Below are positions 11,490 to 20,935 of a stretch of 64,000 bases of DNA, one piece after another. This DNA is from Brachycybe producta. Taxonomy: Eukaryota > Arthropoda > Diplopoda > Playtdesmida > Andrognathidae. Each line of letters begins with the position of its first letter. The stretch's first letter is position 1. The notes beneath the pieces are model-generated. The model ran no database searches and was not told the DNA's origin. It saw nothing but the letters and a program-made list of their open reading frames with translations. Made by a program: the position numbers and the translations under genes. Location of the stretch: contig JAUPFP010000088.1 in NCBI GenBank assembly GCA_036925085.1, positions 310,001 through 374,000 on the forward strand, written 5' to 3'.

Positions 11490-11695
11490 ACAGGCAGTTA
11501 GAAATCGGGACAAACAGAAGTTGGCTCCGTCCTTTTTATGACGACCGGCAACTTCTAATTGGTTGGTTATGTAGTCTGACGTCACATGCTCCGCCCTTTT
11601 CAACGTCGAACCACACAACAAACCAATTAGAAGTTGCCAGTCGTCATAAAAAGGACGGAGCCAACTTCTGTTTGTCCCGATTTCTAATTGCCTGT
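11490..11695. mobile_element. 206-bp palindromic MITE (Mutator-like), copy 2, complete
   Basis: Perfect 9-bp target duplication CTTCTGAGC at 11481-11489 and 11696-11704. Termini ACAGGCARTTAGAAATCGG in inverted orientation, and the inverted repeat continues over nearly the whole element (GACAAACAGAAGTTGGCTCC, TTTTTATGACG, GGCAACTTCTAATTGGTTGG). A 9-bp duplication and long terminal repeats fit the Mutator superfamily. No coding capacity. Confidence 0.88.
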
Positions 11696-11994
11696 CTTCT
11701 GAGCGAAGTCACCATCATCAGTGACCTTTAAACGAGGATTCAAGTTCCTCGGCCCTGGTTTAACTTCTAGGCTTCTCGGAGGTTGACCAAGTTGGCCACT
11801 CCGAGGATGCCACAAAATGGTGAAGGTGCTTTACCAAAAAACTTGGGTTTTTAGCCTTGTGTTTAGCTTTTTTTTTTAATTATTTTTTTATTAATTTTAG
11901 AAGTTTTTATTATTTTTTAAGTTATATATTCTTATTATGGAATTTTTTCATTTTTCTTGACGTTTTATTTTGACATTTTATTCTGTTTAGAAGC

Positions 11995-12155
11995 TAAGGC
12001 CAAGATCACACATGCAGAAAAAAAAATGCGACTAAAATAATTTCTAAAGCCTTCTTCTATTTTTTTCTTTCAAACGCGAAAGAAAACAGAAAGATAGCTG
12101 AAATTTTATTTCGATTTCTATTTTCTGTTTATGTTTCTATATTTGATGTGATCCG
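11995..12155. repeat. small palindrome, CACATGCAGAAAA family, copy 2
   Basis: Begins AGGCCAAGATCACACATGCA. It has inner pairs CTTCTATTTTTTTCTTTC / GATTTCTATTTTCTG and ends near GATGTGATCC. Related to 49977-50150 and 18162-18289. Confidence 0.5.
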
Positions 12156-13410
12156 TATCTCATTTGTTTACTAGTTAAATCCAGTGTGAATTTCAATTCT
12201 ACCATTTCAAGACTTATCTCTACTATTAATTAATTTATCTATTTGAATTTTTATAATCCTGTCTTATTTTCTAGAATTTATTTTCGTCTTTTATTAGGAT
12301 TGAGTCTGATAAACTTCGATCGAAATTTGTTTTTAAATTTGTGACAAAATTACTGTTTTCTTGCATTGAGTATTAATATAGCTCTACATGTATAGGCCTA
12401 TAGTTATAAAATAGGTGGGGGGGGGGGGTTTATATTATGGATAGAAAAAAAAAAGTGAGAGGAAGAAAAAAAAAGCTAGTATTTTGGTATTGATTATTTT
12501 TATTAAAAGAGTTTGGCTATATAGCTGCAATTAGGGACCTCAGTAATGGACCTGTGCACCTTCTCAATTGCATGGTTATCATTAATTTAATAGTGAATGA
12601 CGTCACTACCATAAGACATTTCCAAATATTTCGAATTGCAATTTGGTTGGTAGGGTGATAGTAATATTAGATGGGAAATATTTTATTCATGTGATTGATG
12701 ATTATACTTTTTTGAAAGTATTTTTATTTTATCTTCGTGTATCAGTCTTTTTCTTTGTATTATAAGCAATTCCATCTTAAATTTGATTTTAAAATGGCAA
12801 TTTTTTTTTTTTTTTTTTGGAGTCTTATTTTTACCTAAAAATAAACGTGTGAGAATCCTTGTATCCATGACTACATAACATCTGTAGAATATGAAATAAC
12901 TTTTCTATTTCTTTTTTCTCGTTTTATAAACTACTAACTTAAATTTAGAGAAGGTGATTGGCAACAAAAGCAAAAAAAAAAAAACAATTTTGCCGTTTCT
13001 TTTTGAGAATAATAATAATAATAATAATGAAATATTAGGTCTACACTAATAGTTGGTGACGCTAATGAGAAATGTGGCACTTTATTCTTCTTACTTTGGA
13101 AATGTGTACATTTTAGGTGTTGGAGTTACATTATATAATAATAATAATAATTATTATTATTTTTTGTCTTCTTCATTAATGGGTCGTTGAAGACTGCGCC
13201 TCTAATTCATTATTGAACTCTTATAACGTTCTCTCAAGTCAAGCACAACTAATTTTGATGTTTACTGTACATATCAAATAATAAAATGTGTCAGTTTTTT
13301 TTTTCTTCTTCTCACTTTCAATGTGTCAATTTTAGGCCCAAATTCAAGAAGAAAACTTAGCAGTTATTGTCGAATTCTTAGTGAGATTGCTAAGTCAAAA
13401 ATACGACCCT

Positions 13411-13678
13411 TAATACCTAGTAAACACCTGATAATTTAAATACATTTAAATAATAAACGTATTTTACAGAGCCCTCCTGTGAAGGGCAAACAAACAAATA
13501 TATGGAATTCAATTTATTCAGTTAATAATCTGAAAATATTGAGTATTTCAATTTAAAATATTAATAATAAAAGTCAATTTTTATTTGGTGTTCATGTCCT
13601 TAACTGGATTCCGTATAATTCATCTAAACACATTTAATTTGAATTCATTTAACTCGTGTGTGTGTGTACAAGGTATTA
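13411..13678 (+). mobile_element. TAATACC family element, copy 1
   Basis: Inverted ends TAATACCTAGTAAACACC and the reverse complement of TAATACCTTGTACACACA. The core shows GGGCAAACAAACAAATATAT, TTCAATTTATTCAGTTAATA and TGTCCTTAACTGGATTCCGT. Five more copies lie at 38173, 40033, 50578, 51799 and 61468. It is shorter than the others by an internal deletion. Superfamily not assigned. Confidence 0.8.
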
Positions 13679-15258
13679 AAAAACTTCCACTTGAATTCTC
13701 TGAGAGAAGAGTCCACATTATAGAAAAGGATATAAAAGTGTGACAGTCAATCAGTCATACCTTATGATGTCACTCTTTGTGTTATATTATTTTTGACTGT
13801 TATTTTATGCTGTACGCAGTACACTAGTCAATGACAGTAATAGGACAATAATTGTCATAATAATATTTTGTAATTTACTTTTGTGATTGTGTCAAGGCTA
13901 TGAGATAGAGATGAGAATTTACTGTCATTTATTTTCTTTCTGTAATACGGCTCCAGGATTTCCAATAGGGTTTTTAGCTATTACTATGTTGTGGGGGAAC
14001 CCTTGAGGGTTAAGTTGGAGTTCAAATGCAAAGTTGTTTTTTTTTTTTTGGTTTCTCAACAACACACAAGAATACGTTGCTCGTGGAGGTTGTGAGGCAT
14101 GGTACAGTGGTGTACTACACTTTACAACAAATTATTGAGTAATGTGAATCCACCTTTAGTTTTATATTGAAAACCGACACAAAATTAAGTGTGAAGAAGA
14201 ACTGACACAATCGATTGCAATCGTGCCACACTTGGGACTCGGAATTTACATTAGAATTCGAATACATTATATAGGGTGTTTGTGTGGAGGAGCAACTGAC
14301 CCCAAAAATGTTGGACTACAGAAATACGTTCCTATTTTTTTTTATTTGAGAAAACGTTTTTTGTCAATAAAAAACAAATCAATCACTCGACTCAACACTG
14401 ACACTGTTAAATTCGGTTTCATTTCCTGACAGTTTCAGCTTCATTTGTCATTCTTTTTTTTTTTTTTTTAAAAAAAAAGAAAATTTAAAAAACGCACTTT
14501 TGAAATAAGTAAGATGCCTCTCTTTAATGGAATTTACTACACATTTTACATAGAACTTCACATTGGAATGTACTGTAATATAGGTTCAAACAAACTTTTG
14601 TGCCATTTTATCAGAATTATTTGAAAGGTTAAAGTTCGTGTTTTATAAACTCTCACAGCTTCATTGTGAATGGTTTTTAACATTTCTATAAAGATTGAAA
14701 TGTCCTTCAAGAAACTTAATTTCTAGATGAAGATGTTCTTTTAACTGAAACAACCTATGACCTTCAATGTCCTCAATGTTTAAACTGGATTAGATAATAA
14801 TTGATAGAATGGAATTAGAACAACTCTGATGGTTTTAATTATTGAATGAAATAAGATGGAATTTTCGGTTTAATTTAAATTGAGGATCATGACGATGGTG
14901 GTGGTGATGGCCTAGAAATGTCATTAAATGACGGTGAGATTGGAAAAAAAGAGGGGGGGGGGGGGGGTTGGAGTGGTGATGTGAATGTCTGACGGTATGG
15001 ATTTTATTATATGGTAGTGAAGTGATTATTTGGAAGTTTTTTTTAATGACTTTTATAACTTTATTCAAGCAATCTTCAGCCATTTTTTTTACTGCATACC
15101 TACTGTACATATTAATACCCAGTATAACATCAAGAAAGAAATTTACCCTTTAATTACACCTTTGAACCCTATGAACAGAGAGTTCCAACATACAAAACCG
15201 CCTATTTTAAGGAATGTTTCCATCTTGTACAATTTCATTTTGTACAAGATTCCATACA

Positions 15259-15380
15259 CGATGATGAGGGTTGGAGGTGAAGGCTAGCTATTAGGGTACC
15301 GGAGACGAAATTATCATAGTTGTCATTGCTAGCCTCCAGTGCCCGCCACACATCGAACTCTCGTAGTCGTGCAACATGGA
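15259..15380. repeat. GGTTGGAGGTGGAGGCTAG repeat, copy 1
   Basis: GGTTGGAGGTGAAGGCTAGC, then GGTACCGGAGACGAAATTA and GCTAGCCTCCAGTGCCCGC. Recurs at 31375, 56750 and, reversed, at 57155. The structure and ends are unclear. Confidence 0.5.
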
Positions 15381-15457
15381 ACTCACCGTTATGTGGGGCC
15401 GGAAGTACACTTGAAAATAAGATTTTTTTCTTCTAGGTTTGTAACACCTGTTCAGAG

Positions 15458-15663
15458 ACAGGCAGTTAGAAATCGGTCAGAACTTCAGTTGGCTCCGCCT
15501 TTGTTATGACGACCGGCAACTTCTAATTGGCTGGTTATGTAGTCTGACGTTGAAAAGGGCGGAGCATGTGAGGTCAGACTACATAACCAGCCAATTAGAA
15601 GTTGCCGGTCGTCATAACAAGGGCTGAGCCAACTGAAGTTCTGACCGATTTCTAACTGCCTGT
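15458..15663. mobile_element. 206-bp palindromic MITE (Mutator-like), copy 3, complete
   Basis: Same length and ends as the copy at 11490, with target duplication GTTCAGAG at 15450-15457 and 15664-15671 (9 bp if the shared T is counted). The two arms match almost perfectly through GAAGTTGCCGGTCGTCATAA, so it is probably the youngest of the three copies. Confidence 0.88.
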
Positions 15664-15705
15664 GTTCAGAGTATTCAAGTTGAAGATCACGTGCCAAGTT
15701 TCTTT

Positions 15706-16201
15706 GGGTGAGACTAAAACACGGAAACTTACGGAAACGCGCGGAAAAATCAATTTTAGGCTATTATAAGCGTTACAACTTACAAGAAACGGAAAATACA
15801 TGCAGACACATTGGAAAGCACGGAAAACACAAACACACGGAAAACGCTTACAAATTACACAGGGAAAACACTTACAAACGCACGGAAAACACAAACACTC
15901 AGAAAAGTTCGGAAAACGGTTATAAACACGGAAAAGCGAGAAAACACAAAGACAACACGTGTTTTATAAGTGTTTTCCGTGTGTTTGTAAGTGATTTCCG
16001 CACTTTTCTGTGTGTTCGTAAGTGTTTCCCGCACTTTTCCGTGTGTTCATAAGTGTTTTCCGCGCTTTTCCGTGGGTTTGTAAGTGTTTTCCACGCTTTT
16101 CCATGTGTCTACACGTATTTTCCGTGCCTAGTAAAGCTTATAGTAGCCTAATATTTATTTTTCCGCGGGTTTCCGTCAGTTTCCGTGTTTTAGTCTGACC
16201 C
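15706..16201. mobile_element. foldback Mutator-like element with GGAAAA-repeat arms, 496 bp
   Basis: Perfect 9-bp target duplication AGTTTCTTT at 15697-15705 and 16202-16210. The ends are GGGTGAGACTAAAACACGGA and its inverse, extending into AACTTACGGAAACGCGCGG. Between the ends the left half is a string of imperfect CACGGAAAACACNNACAAA units. The right half is the same units inverted (GTGTTTTCCGTGTGTTTGTA), meeting near 15955. No transposase. It is inserted 34 bp from the end of the MITE at 15458. Confidence 0.85.
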
Positions 16202-16236
16202 AGTTTCTTTCTTGAATTCGGATCATAACTCATAAG

Positions 16237-16550
16237 TAGGGCACGGATTTTTATGCTATATCGAGCAAATGTTTCTTAATCTGTGGCCCAAGAGCCAATT
16301 GTGAATTAACAGTCCCCATTTAGAACAATAACAATTATGATTTCTTCACTCAATAACACTGGATGGAGGTTAGAACTCTTTATTGTCAACTGATAGTAAC
16401 CAGACATCTAGCTTCTAACCAGCCTTTTTGATTAGAAAAAGCATAAAATTGCAGTTGCTCTAATGATGATGATGATGATGATGAATTACTTCACAATTGT
16501 CACTTGGGCCACAAATTGAGAAACATTTTGTTTAAAAAGCCCGCGCTCTA
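16237..16550. mobile_element. hAT MITE family TAGGGCTCGG, copy 2, complete
   Basis: Perfect 8-bp target duplication CTCATAAG at 16229-16236 and 16551-16558. Starts TAGGGCACGGATTTTTATGC and ends AAGCCCGCGCTCTA. Inner inverted blocks are TTTCTCAATYTGTGGCCCAA / TTGGGCCACAAATTGAGAAA and ACATCTAGCTTCTAACCAG. A (GAT)n tract lies near the right arm. Confidence 0.9.
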
Positions 16551-17893
16551 CTCATAAGAAACAGTGGATTTGTTATAAAATTAACAAATATTTTGACTTA
16601 AAATTCCATTAATTTTTTTTTGAAATGTTTTTTCTTTCCAGTTGTTACCAAATCCTGTTTCCTTTTCTCTCTCTCTCTCTCTTTTTTTTTTGGCAATATG
16701 AATATTGCCGATTATTTCAAAAGTGGATCTCCACCTAGTTTATATTTTTTTGGCGGTGACTTCATTGGTAAGTTTTACTAGTTTATTATCTATTTTGATG
16801 ATGGTGTTCTTTTTTTTTTTTTTTGCATTGGATTGTTTCTTTTCTCTAGTATATATATTATAAATTTATAACCAAAACAAATGACTATGTATAGATTCTT
16901 AAGAGAGATTAATCTGAGAATACCATGGAGAAAAATGCTAAAAGAAAACCATTAGAACATGATAATTAAAAGACACAACAAGTTAATGGATTCCAAGTGA
17001 ACAAAGAATTGTCTTGTTTTTATTTACAAAAGAATGTTTATAACTAAACCATTATATAGTTGGTTTGTACATTTGTTATAATATGCACACACAAAAAAAA
17101 GATGTTGTCATAGTCTACAAATATGTATTATATTGTGGACAACTTTGTTCACCGATTTCCATAGAAATAAGTTCACGTGTGGGTGGATCATAGATGATGT
17201 TATTGGTTTTTCATCATCAAAATCTCTCTCTCTTTCTCTGTGTTTTCTTTCTAATGGCATTGAGCTGCTAACATTTAAAACTCTTCCTTCTTTCTTTTTG
17301 TCATGTTTGTTCTTTTCAAATAATAAACAACAAAATGGTTGTTGTTTTTAAATGTCAATTTGGATGGTGTATGACCTTTTATATTCTAATAATGGTTAAC
17401 AATTTTTTTTTATGATACAGTTTGTTGTAACATGATGCATGTCATTTAAAGTTGAAATTGAACAGACCAATAATAATTGACCAATTTTAAAAAAGTTGTC
17501 TGTTTGAATTGCATTGAAATTTGATATGAAACGTGGTTTTTTTTTGTTGAACTAGTTTAAATAGATAACATAAAAAAGGACCCATTTTGGCTCAGTTTGT
17601 TGTTTTCTAGTTCAGGGACTTTCTAATTTTGTTGTTGATTCATTACAAGTTCTAATGGTGGACATTCCCCTCTTCTATTTCCTCCTCCTCCATCCATCTC
17701 TCACAGGTTCTGTGGCGCTGTTCAAGTTTTGTGAGGAAGGGGGGAAGGGGGGTGTCTACTCCAAAAAAAAAAAGTGAATGTACTATGTGGCTGAAAATGG
17801 AAACCATTTCAAGGGTAGAATTCTCCCGCGGCCCCTGTCTCTCTCATTTCTCCTGTTCTTCAGTCTGCACTTCATTAAGAGTTGCCAAAGGTT

Positions 17894-17993
17894 GATGGAT
17901 TTAGTGGCGCGCTGAAGATGAAAAGTAGTGTCATGGTGGACATAGATGGTTTATTTGGCGCTACATATCATCTTCAGCGTGCCACTAAATCCA
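17894..17993. repeat. 100-bp hairpin with 25-bp arms
   Basis: GGATTTAGTGGCGCGCTGAA plus GATGA on the left pairs with TCATCTTCAGCGTGCCACTA plus AATCC on the right, with one mismatch and a 50-bp loop. No clear target duplication. May be a small MITE. Confidence 0.6.
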
Positions 17994-18161
17994 CCTTTAC
18001 TGTTAGAAAGGCACATTTTTTTTTTTGGAGAACTACCTTTTGGAACTGCCCATGACATACATCTGCCACCAAACCACATTTTTTAAATGAAAATTTCGAG
18101 GTTTCTAGAAAATATTCATGGTGTTTGACAAAGTTTTCTACTTTCCAGAAACACCAGTTAG

Positions 18162-18289
18162 GGAAGAATAAACACATGCAGAATAAACTCCCACTGCATT
18201 TCACTTTGAAAGGCAAAAGAACACAGAAAGTTTATTTCCAATTCTATTTTCTGGTGGTTTTTCAGCGTGTGTGGTTCTTCCCTTACAAC
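18162..18289. repeat. small palindrome, CACATGCAGAAAA family, copy 3
   Basis: AGGGAAGAATAAACACATGC at the left is mirrored by GCGTGTGTGGTTCTTCCCTT at the right. Inner GAAAGTTTATTTCC / ATTCTATTTTCTGG. Confidence 0.5.
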
Positions 18290-19446
18290 GAAAAACTTAC
18301 AAAGAAAAACACCTGGAACTTTTTTTTTTTGGTTTTGAAGTTTTCTTCTGCCTGAATAAAATACTATGTAAAAGTTACTTTGTGTAATAGACATGAATGA
18401 CAGCTTTGATTTAGTGTGTGACGCGTTTGTGACTAGGATTAAGAACTGGTTGGGTTCAAAGTGCCATCTGTTGCAAACTTGCATTTCTGTTCTGACCATA
18501 AGATGACCGGTCTTATTGAAAATGATAACAGGGGCTGGGATTGTCGCCAGTTTTGTTGTTTTATGTCTCATGTATCATCATCATGAGCACAAGAAAATGT
18601 GTTTGACAACAGTTAGGTCTACTATTGCATTATCATTTGACAGTAGAACTGACTCCACTGTATGGGAGGTCTATCGAACTTGTAGGTTCTGGTCAAGTCT
18701 ACATTGCTTATAGCTAAAAAACCTCCTGCTAGACTGATTAGTGACGTCATATGATCTCGAAAGTTGAATGAATGAATTTAGAATGGCTTTGCAGTTATCA
18801 ACTGCAACAATGCAGCCTTCACATCACGTCATTCCTTTTCTGGCACTTTTTTTCTTCTTCTTAACGTATGCAGGGTGTAGTTAGCCAGAGCCATAACTGG
18901 AGACAATGTATAGTGTTTACTGTATTCATATTATTTGTAGCCACTATTGCATATAAGGGAGAGAGCAGTTGAAATCTCAGTGTGGTAAACATGACTCTGG
19001 TTTCCATAACATGCTTAAACACCTCTTTGAAATTCTACCTTCATAACTCTTTTCAGTTATTAGTTTTACCTGACACACAAACCAAACAAACAAACAAAAA
19101 AAAAAACACGGGCAGACCCTGTTTATTCCATATGATCCACTTGGGAGTCTTATTTCAGGTTTCGTTTTAGAATCAGATAAAGTGTTTTATGATTTTATGG
19201 TTGGCTTTTTTGTTGATTTAAGTCTCTCTTTCTCTCTTTTCTGTATAGTAGCGCAATGCAGAGAGAGAGAGAGAGAGATGGAGAGAGGGAGTAATCCAGT
19301 AATTTGTTTGTTCACCTGCAATTTCCGCTTTTTTAAAAAAAATTATGCTGCTGTTGTTGTTGTTGTCGTCAGCTGCAAAAACTTATTTGATCATGATAAG
19401 CAAAAAAAAAAAATAAATAAATAAAAAGTACCTCTTTAGCTCTTAC

Positions 19447-19873
19447 CTGATTCTCAGAATTGAGAAGTTTTAACTGGTCGTTAATGAGTGCATATTTTGC
19501 CGATTCTTCTTTACGAAGTGCACGTTCCTTTTTCAATTCTGGACTCCAGAAGGTTTTGATGCTATGCATGCTCGAACCCAGTTTCTGATTTGTTACTTCT
19601 AATTCCTTTTTGATGTTATTGAACTCTTTTTGCAATTCAGTTAGCTGCGTTTGCAATTCAAAGATGTAAGCTTCACGATCTCTTTCGCGTTCACGGTCAC
19701 GGTCACGATTCAATCCTCCGACGTTTCTCATGGCTGAATCAGGATTCGGAGACTGTCTTGTTCTTCCCAAAGAGTCACGACCAGTTCCGTAGATATCGTC
19801 CTCGTAGACACCCATTTGCTGCATTTCACGATGACTTAGATGTTCAAGCGAATGATCGCGGCCACCGTGATGA

Positions 19874-19905
<32 letters not shown>

Positions 19906-20529
19906 AATACCAACACCACCATGACGATCACGATCTAAAGACCGGTCTCTCGGATCACGTATTGGAATAAATTCTCTTTCTGGATCTCGTTCTAAAGAAT
20001 GATAACTTCTTAACGTGGCTCTTCCAACAGATCTGCTTCGATGATGTCCCGGTGCGGAGGAAGCTCTCGTGTCCATGTTGGGACTACTTAAATCGTCCTG
20101 ATAGTAACCACCACCACCACCACCACCACCACCAACACCGCCGCCGCCTGTGATGTTAAATGCACTACTGCTGCTCAACGAATGAGGTACGTGTCCTTCG
20201 GTCGGTAGAGTTAGAGGGCTACTGTTGCTCGAACGGGTTCCTCCCATGTGTCGACTTTTACGAGATGCTGCTTGTTGTTGTGACGGTGATAAAGTCCTTC
20301 CTACAGACGTCGCCTGAGAATGATGTGTCGTATGAATGGGACTACTACGAGAAGACATCATGGCCTGTTGATGTGACATCGATGATGATGATGATGGACC
20401 GTAAGGTTTCGACGGAGACCCTTGACCTACCATTGGCATTTCACGGCGATGTGGTTTTGGAGATCTTTGATTCTGATGGGAACTCATCACTCCGCTTACT
20501 GAATTTCCACCGTACATATCTCGAGACAT
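19447..20529 (-). CDS. brp: ELKS/ERC/Bruchpilot active-zone scaffold, first coding exon (residues 1-361)
   Basis: The family forms long coiled-coil scaffolds of the presynaptic cytomatrix that organise calcium channels and vesicle release sites. The exon starts at the ATG at 20529 (A at -3) and ends ...Asn-Gln at a consensus donor (CAG|GTAAGA, 19447/19446), phase 0. Residues 1-127 are low-complexity Ser/Gln/His/Pro. Glycine runs lie at about 128-141 and 205-219. An Arg/Ser stretch (HHRSRSVGR) at 162-170 precedes EFIPIRDPRDRS at 186-197. An Arg/Asp/Glu repeat follows at 275-286, and coiled coil begins near 288. The family signature SMHSIKTFWSPELKKERA lies at about 320-337, then LINDQLKLLNSENQ. 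The order of these blocks matches insect Bruchpilot more than vertebrate ERC, which is a recollection of the family and not an alignment I ran. Downstream exons continue in frame on the same strand. Confidence is very high for the family and lower for the exact start. Confidence 0.95.
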
Positions 20530-20935
20530 TATTTGTGTTGCTTGTTTTTTTTTTTTAAAAAAAAAATATTATTATTATTTAGTGATGTATTATTGTTATG
20601 ATTTCACTAAAACTAAAACACAACACACACACATGAAAATGAATCTGGATTTTTGGGATCTGGTTTTTGTTGGCACACCGATGGCCATCAAAGAAAAGAA
20701 GAAAAAAACAAAAAATTAAGGGATTTTTTCTCATGAAAATGTGTGGGTGATCTTTCTTTTTCTCTCGAGCCTTTTTTTTTTTTTTACGAAGACTTTTCGG
20801 CCATCTCACATAATTATACTCGTGTTTTTTATCTTTTTTCGATCCGTTCCAACTCAGCGTTCCAGTAACAACAACAGCAGCAGTTACATCATCATCTCTT
20901 TTCCTTTCAAACAATCTCACTTTCTGTTTTGCTCA
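20530..20935 (-). other. candidate 5' UTR exon of the ELKS/Bruchpilot gene
   Basis: Reading leftward, a pyrimidine tract (alternating C and T, then TTCCAG) ends at 20936 and forms a good splice acceptor. The sequence from 20935 to the main ATG at 20529 could be a 5' UTR exon. It contains an upstream reading frame at 20579-20920 (113 codons, starting MRLFERKRDDDVTAAVV, then a Lys/Arg-rich run) that ends before the main start. The frame may be chance in purine-rich sequence. No TATA box or initiator is evident. The alternative is that transcription starts inside this segment. Confidence 0.45.

Larger units (their letters stand above)
4499..19446 (-). other. intron 1 of the ELKS/Bruchpilot gene, 14.9 kb
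   Basis: Bounded by a consensus donor (19446) and acceptor (4499). Contents from left to right: hAT-like MITE 5367-5586, palindromic repeat 6991-7180, nested hAT MITEs 7719-8201, palindrome 9560-9790, decayed reverse transcriptase 10135-10635, three copies of a 206-bp MITE, small palindromes 11093-12155, a TAATACC element 13411-13678, a foldback element 15706-16201, a hAT MITE 16237-16550 and palindromes 17894-18289. The stretches 5600-6990, 8210-9560, 12160-13400, 13680-15250, 16560-17890 and 18300-19440 hold only AT-rich sequence, homopolymers and short GA/CT runs; I see nothing definable in them. Confidence 0.8.

Noticed and set aside
20160..20558. 132-residue plus-strand frame opposite the scaffold exon
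   Set aside because: Antisense shadow of a well-supported coding exon; the sequence has no recognisable features.
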